58,565 nucleotides of DNA from Vibrio harveyi NBRC 15634 = ATCC 14126 = KCTC 12724 (GTDB taxonomy: Bacteria; Pseudomonadota; Gammaproteobacteria; Enterobacterales; Vibrionaceae). The DNA lies in NCBI RefSeq assembly GCF_001591145.1, contig NZ_BCUF01000038.1, positions 1 through 58,565 of the forward strand. Direction: 5' to 3'. Position numbers and translations under genes: made by a program. Under the pieces are notes generated by a model that searched no databases, was not told where the DNA came from, and saw nothing but the letters and a program-made list of their open reading frames with translations. Positions 26,554 to 35,658 of the stretch are shown in pieces. Position 1 is the stretch's first letter, and each line of letters opens with the position of its first letter.

Positions 26554-26899
26554 ATAAACCTCTGTCTGTATTAGAAAAGTGCATCCTGCACACAAACGTA
26601 TAGCTCACAAAACAGACTAATGCGAATCCAATAGCATAATTAAAATTAAGTTAAAACTAAGGTCTTATAAGCTCTAAACCAAAGGGGAATTAACGTGACC
26701 CAAGTCTCGCTTCAGTTTTCCATACAAAAGGTAAGGTTTGAATATTAAACCAAGAAAACAAAGAGTTACGCGTCTGCATAACTTATGGTTATAAACACTA
26801 TAAAGCGACATTCTTCAATTGCATCATTAACTTAATAGCCAACGAAGCGTAGGCGGTCCCTAAGCTTCTCTTCCAACTTTCAACCAATTTGGAGTTTTT
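26554..26899. other. Divergent promoter region between the two arylsulfatases
   Basis: No gene in 346 bp. It holds GGTTATAAAC (26787-26796, 104 bp upstream of arylsulfatase 2), an imperfect related palindrome GGTCTTATAAGCTCTAAACC (26661-26680, 108 bp upstream of arylsulfatase 1), and GGTTT-N7-AAACC (26735-26751). Ribosome sites are AGAGG for arylsulfatase 1 and GGAG for arylsulfatase 2. Confidence 0.55.
26787..26805 (+). promoter_or_regulatory. GGTTATAAAC site upstream of arylsulfatase 2
   Basis: Exact GGTTATAAAC followed two bases later by TATAAA, the same GGTTATA-N5-TATAA layout as in the maturase promoter. Confidence 0.5.
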
Positions 26900-28465
26900 A
26901 TGGCTAACCAAATGAGCAAGCTGGCTGTCGGTCTCGGCGTACTGGCAACCTCAAGCGCAGCAGTGGCGGCAGACAAACCGAATATCCTAGCGATTTTTGG
27001 TGATGATGTTGGTTACTGGAACATCAGTGCATACAACCAAGGTATGATGGGTTACGAAACCCCGAATATCGACCGTATCGCAAACGAAGGTGCACTATTT
27101 ACTGATCACTACGGTCAGCAATCTTGTACTGCAGGCCGTGCAGCATTCATCACAGGCCAAGAACCGTTCCGTACAGGCTTGCTTACAATTGGTATGCCAG
27201 GCTCAACTCACGGTATCCCTGATTGGGCACCGACCATTGCAGACTTGCTAAAAGAGCAAGGCTACATGACGGCTCAGTTCGGTAAGAACCACTTGGGTGA
27301 CCAAGACCAACACTTGCCAACTAACCATGGTTTCGACGAGTTCTTTGGTAACCTTTACCACCTAAACGCTGAAGAAGAGCCAGAAACATATTATTACCCG
27401 AAAGACCCTGAATTCCGTAAAAACTACGGCCCTCGCGGTGTAATCAAGTCATTTGCTGACGGTAAGATCGAAGACACAGGTCCTATGACGCGTAAGCGTA
27501 TGGAACATGCCGATGAAGAATTCCTAGAAACGTCATTGGCGTTCATGGAAAAAGCCGTAAAAGCGGACAAGCCTTTCTTCATCTGGCATAACACAACACG
27601 CATGCACGTATGGACTCGCCTTCAAGAGAAATACCAAGGTAAATCTGGCATCAGTATCTACGCCGACGGCATGTTAGAGCATGATGATCAAGTGGGTATT
27701 CTACTGGACAAATTGGATGAGCTAGGCGTCGCAGACAACACCATCGTTATCTACTCAACCGATAACGGTGCAGAGACTGTATCGTGGCCTGACGGCGGTG
27801 CAACACCATTCCACGGTGAAAAAGGCACGACATGGGAAGGCGGTATGCGTGTTCCTCAGCTCGTTCGTTGGCCTGGCGTAATCGAACCAGGTACTAAGAT
27901 CAACGAAATGATGGCGCACCAAGACTGGTTACCAACACTGATGGCAGCAGCAGGCGTTCCTGACGTGAAAGAGAAACTGGCTAAAGGCTACAAAGCAAAT
28001 GGCAAAGACTGGCGCGTACATATTGATGGCTACAACTTCATGCCTTACTTCCAAGGTAAAGAAGAGAAAGGTCCGCGTGAATCACTACTGTACTTCACAG
28101 CAAACGGTGAGCTAAACGCAGTTCGCTGGAACGATTGGAAACTGCATTTCGCAACACTAGAAGGTAACATTACGGACGCGGTACGCTTCGCACCAAACTG
28201 GCCGAAGATCATCCACCTACGTGCTGACCCATTCGAGAAAGCGCCTCACGAGTCTGGTATGTACCTGCGCTGGATGGCTGACAACATGTGGTTGTTCGTA
28301 CCTATCCAAGACGTGCTAGGTGAGTTCTTCAAGACACTACCGGATTACCCAATGCAGCAAGGTCAAATGATGAACCCTGCATCAATTAGCTACCAATCTC
28401 TTGGTCTACAAGGGAAAATGAAACAGCTAGAACAACTTCAGCAAGAAGTTAAGAAAATGAAATAG
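26900..28465 (+). CDS. Secreted arylsulfatase 2
   Basis: 521 residues with a signal peptide (cleavage near V-A-A-D, residue 24). Catalytic features: metal site D35-D36, formylglycine cysteine C76 in C-T-A-G-R, and the Y-S-T-D-N-G-A segment. Predicted to need the anaerobic-type maturase at 1133-2455. Codons are strongly biased toward those of highly expressed Vibrio genes (CGT, GGT, AAC, GAA dominate), more than in arylsulfatase 1, suggesting high expression. The C-terminal ~25 residues are Gln/Lys-rich. Substrate unknown; sulfated polysaccharide or small sulfate esters are possible. Confidence 0.94.
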   Translation: MANQMSKLAVGLGVLATSSAAVAADKPNILAIFGDDVGYWNISAYNQGMMGYETPNIDRIANEGALFTDHYGQQSCTAGRAAFITGQEPFRTGLLTIGMPGSTHGIPDWAPTIADLLKEQGYMTAQFGKNHLGDQDQHLPTNHGFDEFFGNLYHLNAEEEPETYYYPKDPEFRKNYGPRGVIKSFADGKIEDTGPMTRKRMEHADEEFLETSLAFMEKAVKADKPFFIWHNTTRMHVWTRLQEKYQGKSGISIYADGMLEHDDQVGILLDKLDELGVADNTIVIYSTDNGAETVSWPDGGATPFHGEKGTTWEGGMRVPQLVRWPGVIEPGTKINEMMAHQDWLPTLMAAAGVPDVKEKLAKGYKANGKDWRVHIDGYNFMPYFQGKEEKGPRESLLYFTANGELNAVRWNDWKLHFATLEGNITDAVRFAPNWPKIIHLRADPFEKAPHESGMYLRWMADNMWLFVPIQDVLGEFFKTLPDYPMQQGQMMNPASISYQSLGLQGKMKQLEQLQQEVKKMK

Positions 28466-28485
28466 TTTCTTTTGCTACTACCGAA

Positions 28486-28518
28486 AAAACCCGCCAGCCT
28501 TGGTGGGTTTTCTTTTTT
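28486..28518 (+). terminator. Terminator after arylsulfatase 2
   Basis: Stem AAAACCCGCCA / TGGTGGGTTTT with a 4-nt loop, followed by TCTTTTTT. Confidence 0.9.
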
Positions 28519-28731
28519 CACTTTTATCCGTTGGTCGCTTGTTCTTTACTAATTGACCGCCCTATATCACACGTTCGCATCACCTCCCTCTCAGATAACG
28601 AAACTTCTAATTAGGTCGCACTTTGACGCTCTATTACTAATAACTGATAGCTTTCTCATTCAGCACATTGATTTTCACCAGTTGATTTTTGATAATAGTT
28701 CGCATTATCAAATAATGAGTAATGCATCAAC

Positions 28732-29490
28732 ATGTTCAGTCCAACGTCAGCCGCTAGCACTTCTCATCAAAACTGGTCTTCTAGTGCTCCCTCAACTGCT
28801 CCTTCTATTTTGTTAGTTGAAGATGATCCCGACCTCAACCTTCAACTCACAGAACTACTCAAAGAGCAAGGTTACAACGTGAGTTCTATGTACAGTGGTG
28901 ACGATGGAGTAAGCGCATTTCATCAACAAACGTTCGACTTGGTGATTTTAGATGTGAACCTACCTAACCTTGATGGATTTGAAGTGCTCAATGTGATTCG
29001 ATCTCAGTCGCAAACCCCCGTTGTCATGCTCACCGCTTACGGTGCGGAAGAATATCGGATTCAAGGTCTTAAATGTGGTGCTGATGATTACATTACTAAA
29101 CCCTGTAACTTCACCGAGGTTAGCTTACGTGTTGAAGCGATACTGCGCCGAACCCAACTGATTCAACAACCTAACTCTGCCACAAAACTCAGTGATAGAG
29201 AGCTTCTTCTCAGTAAGCAGACGCATTCCGTTACGCTTCATCACCGCCTAGAAATGGAACCTGTTCAACTCACACCGATTCAGTTCAAGTTACTTTGGAC
29301 TTTAATCGAACATCGCGGTGAAGTGTTAAGTAAACCCTTTCTCTATCAGACCGTTCTAGAGCGTCAGTTCAGTCAATACGACCGTGCTCTTGATATGCAC
29401 TTAAGCCGAGTACGCAAGCGCCTCATCGCAGAGGGAATGTCTAACGATCGCATCCAAACCGTTCATGGCAAGGGATACATTTTTAAATGA
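28732..29490 (+). CDS. OmpR/CpxR-family response regulator
   Basis: 252 residues. A receiver domain (~25-140) with acidic pocket E-D-D, phosphoacceptor D74, the L-T-A-Y switch and I-T-K-P lysine, then a winged-helix DNA-binding domain (~155-252) with the R-A-L-D-M-H-L-S-R-V-R-K-R-L recognition helix, closest in style to CpxR. The first ~25 residues are an unusual Ser/Thr/Ala-rich extension; the ATG lacks a strong ribosome site, so the true start could differ. Overlaps the kinase gene by 4 bp. Being next to arylsulfatase 2 it is a candidate regulator of the sulfatase genes, but it could equally serve the receptor gene downstream. Confidence 0.92.
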   Translation: MFSPTSAASTSHQNWSSSAPSTAPSILLVEDDPDLNLQLTELLKEQGYNVSSMYSGDDGVSAFHQQTFDLVILDVNLPNLDGFEVLNVIRSQSQTPVVMLTAYGAEEYRIQGLKCGADDYITKPCNFTEVSLRVEAILRRTQLIQQPNSATKLSDRELLLSKQTHSVTLHHRLEMEPVQLTPIQFKLLWTLIEHRGEVLSKPFLYQTVLERQFSQYDRALDMHLSRVRKRLIAEGMSNDRIQTVHGKGYIFK

Positions 29491-30827
29491 AAAAAATGCT
29501 GTTTTGGCGGCTATTTATCGTCTTATCCCTTGGAGTGGTGATCTTTTTCTCTCTGATTCATAGTGCTGCCATCCTCTCTAACGAGAAAATGAGCTATTTA
29601 AAGAAGTCTCATCGTCAACAAATTTTAGATTGGGGCAATACCGCACAAACCTTCATTGACCAACAAGATTGGCACGGACTTGATGTTTGGCTGGAAGAGC
29701 TTGCTATCAAAGAATCAACTTGGGCAACCGTGTTGCAATCCCATCTTGACGTGAAAGGAGGGAACCCGCTCAACCAACGTTTTTGGCAAGGTTATGGAAT
29801 TGGTCGAAGTGTAGAGTGGAAGATTCACCTCGATTTCCCAGACAACCCAATTATGGAAGTCCCACTCTCTCCATTCGGATACCACTTTTTGATTCTGCTA
29901 CCAGATCGAATGCGACCGGGAACCTACATGTCTCACGCGTTTTGGTTGTTTCGCTTTGTGATTCCCTTTCTTTCTCTACTAGCACTGACTGTGTATTTGT
30001 ACCGTTATGTCATGCGCCCCTTGCAGCAGTTTCATCGTGCCAGTCAAGCTTTCAGTCAGGGCGATTACTCTGCCCGTATTGGGCATACCATGAAACTAGG
30101 CAACGACGAGATTAGCCAAGTCGCTCGTACTTTCGACAAAATGGCGGAACGAACGTCAGATGTGATTCAGCACAACCGCAACCTTATTGCGGACATGTCA
30201 CATGAGATACGTACCCCACTCGCTCGAATTGAGATGGCAATTGACTGCGTAGATAAAAATATCGAACGCGAGCAAATGCTAGAACGAATCAAAAGCGATA
30301 CTCAAAAAATGCGAGCGACCGCCGAAGACACACTGACCCTTGCGTGGATTGAAAATGAGCAACCAAACTTAAGAACCGAGTCGTTTGATCTCGCCGAGCT
30401 AATTGAAATCATCGTAGAAGATGCGCGTTTTGAATACCCGGATAAACAGGTTTCATTGCTGCAAGATCATTCTCTTCCTCTACAAGACTCGAACCAAATG
30501 GCGCTCAGCCAATCTTTGGAGAACATCATTCGTAACGGTCTGCGATACACACAAACAAAAGAAACGTTAGACATTCGTGTTCTCACCAAATCCAATCATT
30601 ATCAAATCTTGATTACTGATTCAGGTCCGGGTATCGACCCTAGTCTGTATCGACAAATCTTCAAACCTTTCTTTAAAGCAAATAACCAAGTCACATCCCG
30701 AAAAGGCTTTGGTGTAGGTCTTGCGCTCGCCAAGCGCCACATCGAAGCAGTAGGCGGCAAGATCACCGCTTACAACGCAGAACCAAAGGGATTGACGATG
30801 GATATTTCATTACCTAAACGACGCTAA
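29487..30827 (+). CDS. CpxA-like sensor histidine kinase
   Basis: 446 residues: transmembrane helix ~9-27, a ~120-residue periplasmic sensor region, second helix ~152-172, HAMP (~173-225), HisKA with phospho-acceptor H239 in M-S-H-E-I-R-T-P-L-A-R, and an HATPase domain with N box (E-N-I-I-R-N-G-L-R-Y), G1 (D-S-G-P-G-I-D) and G2 (G-F-G-V-G-L-A-L) motifs. All catalytic motifs are intact. Translationally coupled to its regulator through ATGA. Confidence 0.93.
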   Translation: MKKMLFWRLFIVLSLGVVIFFSLIHSAAILSNEKMSYLKKSHRQQILDWGNTAQTFIDQQDWHGLDVWLEELAIKESTWATVLQSHLDVKGGNPLNQRFWQGYGIGRSVEWKIHLDFPDNPIMEVPLSPFGYHFLILLPDRMRPGTYMSHAFWLFRFVIPFLSLLALTVYLYRYVMRPLQQFHRASQAFSQGDYSARIGHTMKLGNDEISQVARTFDKMAERTSDVIQHNRNLIADMSHEIRTPLARIEMAIDCVDKNIEREQMLERIKSDTQKMRATAEDTLTLAWIENEQPNLRTESFDLAELIEIIVEDARFEYPDKQVSLLQDHSLPLQDSNQMALSQSLENIIRNGLRYTQTKETLDIRVLTKSNHYQILITDSGPGIDPSLYRQIFKPFFKANNQVTSRKGFGVGLALAKRHIEAVGGKITAYNAEPKGLTMDISLPKRR

Positions 30828-30903
30828 CTCCAGCTCACTGCAAGGATTGTAACAGTTGTAAAAGTCGTTTACTCAGAGTGGAAGAATAACCAAAATCTCA
30901 CTC

Positions 30904-30922
30904 GATAATAATTCTCATTAAC
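30904..30922 (+). promoter_or_regulatory. Fur box upstream of TonB-dependent receptor
   Basis: GATAATAATTCTCATTAAC matches the 19-bp Fur consensus at 15 positions and lies 14 bp before the GTG start, so iron repression is likely. Confidence 0.75.
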
Positions 30923-30935
30923 AATGGAGGTTACG

Positions 30936-32861
30936 GTGTCTGCTTCAACCGTATTTAAGCTAAGCCCACTTACCATCGCGCTTTTGGTTGCATCACAAGC
31001 GACATACGCCAAGGATGACATCGAAATTGTCGAAGTTACTGGGCACACGCCTGAAGGCGTCGATATCACAATCGATTCCGATCAGCTCGCTAAATCCCAA
31101 GCGCAAGACTTGAACGACATTTTCCGTAAAGATGCAGAAGTTAGCGTCGGTGGATCTTCTGGCGTTTCTCAAAAGGTCTATGTCCGTGGTCTGGAAGATA
31201 CCATGTTGAATGTATCTATCGACGGTGCGGAGCAATCCGGTAACCTATTCCACCATCAAGGTCGACTCTCTATTGAACCTGAACTTCTCAAGCAAGTTGA
31301 TGTGAGTGCTGGTACAGGTCGTGCAACAGACGGACCTGGTGCACTCGGTGGCGCGATTAAGTTCACCACTAAAGATGCACACGATCTCCTTGCCGCAGGT
31401 GAAACCTATGGTGCGATGCTAAAAGGCGGTTATTACACCAATAATGAGGGTTACAAGGTTTCAGCAAGTTTATACGGAGAAGTCGCTGATCAGCTTGGTC
31501 TTCTGGCTTCATTTGGTTACGTCGACGGCGATAACATCGAAGACGGTAAAGGTCAGGAACAACCCTACACAGCGTTAGAGCAACAAATTGCGCTTCTAAA
31601 GCTTTCTGGTCAGTTGAATGACGAACATTACTTATCTATCAGTTACGATTACCGCAATGATGATGGTCGACGTTTAAATCGCCCTCACTTCCAGCCAAGC
31701 TTTAAAAATGCGCCTCTCGATCAAGAAACCGATCGTTCTACTTTTACTCTGAATCACAAATACGCAGCAAGCGAATTGTTTAATTTAGACACCACGCTCT
31801 ACTACACCGATAGTCGCTTAGCTCATAAAGATCACCCCCGTTGGGGCACCAGTGATGGTTCGATCCAGACTACTGGTATAAAGATATTCAACACGAGTAA
31901 ATTGACTGACCACACTTTGGTCTATGGCTTGGATTACAAGAAAGACAAATCGGAATTTGAAACCAACTACGATGGTAAAAAGGATGATGAAGAAAAAGGC
32001 ACAGTCTATGGTCTGTTTGTCCAAGATGATTGGATGTTAACAGAAACCATCATTCTAACCGCTGGTGCTCGTTACGATTGGTACGAGTTAACCGATAACA
32101 AGGACCAAGACTTCGACTCAAACGGTTTTAGCCCTAACGTAGGTATTAATTACAATGCGTTGGAAGGCTTGAACCTATTTGCTAGTTATGCGGAAGCGTT
32201 CCGTGGTCAACAAATCAAAGAACTGTTTGTTATCGACTACCGCGAAAATGACCCAAATCGTAAACCTGAAGAAGCACGCAACTTAGAGCTAGGGGCAAAT
32301 TACCAATACGATGATTTCTTTGCTGGCGTCACCTTCTTCGATAGCACAATCAAAGACGTGGTAACAAACCAAGACGCGGTTTACACCAACGTGGGCGATT
32401 TGGATAACCAAGGTGTTACCGCTTACTTAGGCTATGCAATTGCTGATGTATCAGCTCGATTGAGTTACAACCAATCCCGTCCAGAGCTAAACGGCACACC
32501 GCTTTCTGATGAAGATTCCACATTGGGAACATCGATTGGTGATACTTGGGTACTTGATCTTATCTACCAACCAATGGAAACCCTTGAGTTTGGTTGGAAT
32601 GCTCGATTTGTTGAACGCTTGACCGATGTAGCGGATCCAACCGTCCATCCAGAAAAGCCAGGCTATGGTGTGCATGACGTTTACGCATACTGGATGCCAT
32701 TAGCTGATGAAGAACTTTCCTTAACCCTATCGGTGAAGAACGTCTTTGATAAGTACTACTTCGACCATGCCTCATACATGGCATACATCGGAAGCCCAGT
32801 AGCACAAGGGTATGCGAGCCCTGGTCGAGACTTCCGATTTAACGTCACTTACGCGTTCTAG
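30936..32861 (+). CDS. TonB-dependent outer-membrane iron/heme receptor
   Basis: 641 residues from a GTG start preceded by GGAGG at 5 bp; an in-frame ATG 12 bp upstream overlaps that ribosome site and is less likely. Signal peptide ends near T-Y-A-K. The plug domain (~25-145) has the V-R-G-L-E-D and G-x-G-A-L-G-G-A-I motifs; the 22-strand barrel follows and ends in F. The TonB box is probably the I-E-I-V-E-V-T segment just after the signal peptide. The Fur box argues for iron-compound uptake; the ligand (heme or a siderophore) cannot be read from sequence, and the heme-receptor FRAP/NPNL motif was not seen. Confidence 0.9.
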   Translation: MSASTVFKLSPLTIALLVASQATYAKDDIEIVEVTGHTPEGVDITIDSDQLAKSQAQDLNDIFRKDAEVSVGGSSGVSQKVYVRGLEDTMLNVSIDGAEQSGNLFHHQGRLSIEPELLKQVDVSAGTGRATDGPGALGGAIKFTTKDAHDLLAAGETYGAMLKGGYYTNNEGYKVSASLYGEVADQLGLLASFGYVDGDNIEDGKGQEQPYTALEQQIALLKLSGQLNDEHYLSISYDYRNDDGRRLNRPHFQPSFKNAPLDQETDRSTFTLNHKYAASELFNLDTTLYYTDSRLAHKDHPRWGTSDGSIQTTGIKIFNTSKLTDHTLVYGLDYKKDKSEFETNYDGKKDDEEKGTVYGLFVQDDWMLTETIILTAGARYDWYELTDNKDQDFDSNGFSPNVGINYNALEGLNLFASYAEAFRGQQIKELFVIDYRENDPNRKPEEARNLELGANYQYDDFFAGVTFFDSTIKDVVTNQDAVYTNVGDLDNQGVTAYLGYAIADVSARLSYNQSRPELNGTPLSDEDSTLGTSIGDTWVLDLIYQPMETLEFGWNARFVERLTDVADPTVHPEKPGYGVHDVYAYWMPLADEELSLTLSVKNVFDKYYFDHASYMAYIGSPVAQGYASPGRDFRFNVTYAF

Positions 32862-32905
32862 GTTCGAGTGAGTACATTGCCATTGAGCTAACGATAACAA
32901 CTCAG

Positions 32906-32932
32906 AAATCGGGGCGAATTGCTCCGATTTTT
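32906..32932 (+). terminator. Terminator after TonB-dependent receptor
   Basis: Stem AAATCGGGGC / GCTCCGATTT (one G-T pair), 5-nt loop, followed by TT. Confidence 0.75.
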
Positions 32933-32992
32933 GGTATTTAGCGGCGTATTTTGCTTTAATTAACGCAAATTCAATTTACTCAAAATAACTCA

Positions 32993-35350
32993 ATGAATTT
33001 ACGTTTAATTTTTACACTGTCTATTGCCACTCTATTTGCGGGTTGTGCGACCTATGCAGGACTAAACTACGATAAACTGTTTGGCCCTGAGCAAGTTCGC
33101 GAGCGAACCGCAACGATTGATACGCCACAAGCGGATTTCTTTCAACATGACGTCAAACCTATTGTTGATAATCGCTGTGTGGTTTGCCATGCCTGCTACG
33201 ATGCCCCTTGTCAGCTCAAACTTTCTTCCGTAGAAGGCATAGACCGCGGAGCAAGCAAAGCTTTAGTATATGAAGGCACTCGCCTCACTGCCGCTGCCCC
33301 AACTCGTCTATTTGAAGATGCACAAACCACTCAGGAGTGGCGTGACGCTGGCTTCCATCCTGTGCTTAACGAACGTGAGCAGAGCATGGCGGCTAACATG
33401 GATGCAGGTCTAATTGCACGAATGCTGCAACAAAAGGAACGTCACCCTCTTCCCGACCAAGTTCAGCTAGAAGGCTTCGATTTTTCTATCGATCGTGAAC
33501 AAACCTGTCCAACCATTGAAGAATACGCGCAATATGAGCGAGACAACCCAACATGGGGAATGCCTTTTGGTATGCCGAACTTAACTTCCGCGGAGTATCA
33601 AACATTGATGCTTTGGTTAAAGAACGGCGCGATCATGAACGCACATGTACCGTTAACCGAGCAACAACAAACAGAAGTAGACAAGTACGAAGCGTTACTC
33701 AACAAGAGCTCTCGTAAGAATCAACTTGCTGCTCGCTACATTTACGAACATCTGTTCTTGTCTCACCTATATTTCTCTGAATTAGATGGAGAACAACCTC
33801 GATTCTTTATATTAGTTCGCTCTGCGACGCCTCCCGGCGAGCCTGTAAAACGCATTACCACACGTCGTCCATATGATGACCCCAAAGTGGAACGCGTTTA
33901 CTACCGTATTATTCCAGAGCAAGGCACTATCGTGGATAAGACCCACATGCCGTTTGCCTTGAATAAACAACGCATTGATAACTGGGAAAAGTGGTTCATT
34001 GATGCCGATTACAAAGTGGCACAACTGCCAAGCTACGAGCCAGAAGTCGCTGCTAACCCGATGACTGCATTCATTGACCTACCAGTGAAATCTCGCTTCA
34101 AGTTCATGCTGGATAATGCACAAAACACCATTATGGCTTACATCAAAGGTCCAGTGTGTCGCGGTCAATTAGCATTGAATGTAATTAACGACCGTTTCTG
34201 GGTGTTCTTCCTCGATCCAGACAAAGCGGATATTCCCGAGGTGAACGAGTTTTATCGTTCCCAAGCAGACAATTTGAAGCTTCCGGGCGAGTTAGAAAGC
34301 AATACCGTACCAGTAACAAACTGGGTGAAGTACTCACGCCAGCAAGCTCGTTACCTAGAGGCTAAATCAGACTTCATCAACAAATGGTTCAAAAACGGCG
34401 AGCATCTTTCTACGGATGTGATTTGGGATGGTAACGACACCAATCCGAATGCAGCGCTAACGGTATTCCGCCACTTTGACAGTGCATCTGTCGTGCAGGG
34501 TTTAGTCGGAGAACAACCAAAAACAGCTTGGGTGCTGGACTATGCCCTACTTGAGCGAATTCACTACCTTCTCGTTGCTGGGTTTGATGTTTACGGCAAC
34601 TTTGGTCATCAGTTGATCACTCGTATGTTCATGGACTTCCTTCGTCTTGAAGGGGAGAGTAATTTTATTGCCCTATTGCCTGCCGATATGCGTCATCAAG
34701 AGCACTCAAGTTGGTACCAAGATCAACCGCGTCAGCTAAGCGACTTTTTGCAGCGTAATGTCGCACCATTTAGCCAACCGACTAGCGTTGTGTACCATAC
34801 TGACGACCCGAAATCCGAACTGCTCGACATCTTGCGCAAGCAGGTTTCACCTATCCTGTTACCACGTTATGACATTGTAGATACCGCACTAACGGTGGAG
34901 AGTGAGCAGCAGTTGGCAAGCATCAACCAAGTTCGTGGAGAGGGACTCCAAACTGTGCCGCAAATCACCATGCTGATGGTGCGCAGTAATTCCGGTCAAG
35001 ATGAGCTGTTTACCCTGCTGCATAATAACGCGCATATCAATATTTCTAGTTTGTTTGATGAAGAAAGTAACCGTGACTTCGCAAATGATGATATGACCAT
35101 CGTTCGAGGTGTTGTTGGCAGTTACCCAGCTGCGTTTTTCTCAATTAACGAAAATCAGGTAAAAGAATTTGTCGATCAATTTAGTGCTCTAAAATCCGAG
35201 TCAGATTACGTTAAGTTACTGGATAATTTTGCGATTCGCCGAAGCTCAGAAAAGTTCTGGCCGTTTAGCGATCGTATCCACGATTGGTATCGTACAAATC
35301 AACCGATCGAATTTGGTTTACTTGACTATAATCGTTTTGAGAATCGATGA
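32993..35350 (+). CDS. cti: Fatty acid cis/trans isomerase
   Basis: 785 residues, typical Cti length. An N-terminal export signal ends at a possible lipobox F-A-G-C (C18), followed by the single heme c site C62-V-V-C-H in the family's C-V-V-C-H-A-C-Y-D-A-P-C context. Cti converts cis-unsaturated acyl chains of membrane phospholipids to trans in the periplasm without double-bond loss, a quick defence against solvents, heat or osmotic shock. No strong ribosome site precedes the ATG. The small gene 18 bp downstream is probably co-transcribed. Confidence 0.95.
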   Translation: MNLRLIFTLSIATLFAGCATYAGLNYDKLFGPEQVRERTATIDTPQADFFQHDVKPIVDNRCVVCHACYDAPCQLKLSSVEGIDRGASKALVYEGTRLTAAAPTRLFEDAQTTQEWRDAGFHPVLNEREQSMAANMDAGLIARMLQQKERHPLPDQVQLEGFDFSIDREQTCPTIEEYAQYERDNPTWGMPFGMPNLTSAEYQTLMLWLKNGAIMNAHVPLTEQQQTEVDKYEALLNKSSRKNQLAARYIYEHLFLSHLYFSELDGEQPRFFILVRSATPPGEPVKRITTRRPYDDPKVERVYYRIIPEQGTIVDKTHMPFALNKQRIDNWEKWFIDADYKVAQLPSYEPEVAANPMTAFIDLPVKSRFKFMLDNAQNTIMAYIKGPVCRGQLALNVINDRFWVFFLDPDKADIPEVNEFYRSQADNLKLPGELESNTVPVTNWVKYSRQQARYLEAKSDFINKWFKNGEHLSTDVIWDGNDTNPNAALTVFRHFDSASVVQGLVGEQPKTAWVLDYALLERIHYLLVAGFDVYGNFGHQLITRMFMDFLRLEGESNFIALLPADMRHQEHSSWYQDQPRQLSDFLQRNVAPFSQPTSVVYHTDDPKSELLDILRKQVSPILLPRYDIVDTALTVESEQQLASINQVRGEGLQTVPQITMLMVRSNSGQDELFTLLHNNAHINISSLFDEESNRDFANDDMTIVRGVVGSYPAAFFSINENQVKEFVDQFSALKSESDYVKLLDNFAIRRSSEKFWPFSDRIHDWYRTNQPIEFGLLDYNRFENR

Positions 35351-35368
35351 TGATTTAAGGGGGTTCTC

Positions 35369-35560
35369 ATGAGTATCCGAGACAACATTGCCGCTCTCGA
35401 GCAACAGATTTACGTTGCTTGCTCAGAGGGGGATTACGATACGGTCAACATGCTTGAGCACCAACTCGAATACTTGCGTGGCAGAATGGAGCATCCGTTC
35501 GAAGATGATCCTTATGCATTAGACACTCGGTTTGAGTGGGAAGATGATCTGACCGAATAG
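35369..35560 (+). CDS. Small acidic protein downstream of cti
   Basis: 63 residues, soluble and acidic, with a helical first half (~1-42) rich in Leu, Glu and Gln and an Asp/Glu-rich tail. Preceded by GGGGG and placed between cti and a strong terminator, so it is a real gene. No domain recognised; a two-helix adaptor is a guess only. Confidence 0.75.
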   Translation: MSIRDNIAALEQQIYVACSEGDYDTVNMLEHQLEYLRGRMEHPFEDDPYALDTRFEWEDDLTE

Positions 35561-35562
35561 AA

Positions 35563-35592
35563 AAAAACCTCCGGCGTAAACCGGAGGTTTTT
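35563..35592. terminator. Bidirectional terminator between cti unit and torS
   Basis: Stem AAAAACCTCCGG / CCGGAGGTTTTT with a 6-nt loop; T-runs on both strands serve both convergent units. Confidence 0.9.
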
Positions 35593-35658
35593 GTTTATCG
35601 GCATTGATCTACTTGCTCGAATTTACCTTCTGGCTCAAGCAGGTAGCAAAATAGACGT

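Noticed and set aside
28553..28816. Open frame overlapping the response regulator start
   Set aside because: It overlaps the regulator gene in another frame, has no recognisable domain and no good ribosome site.
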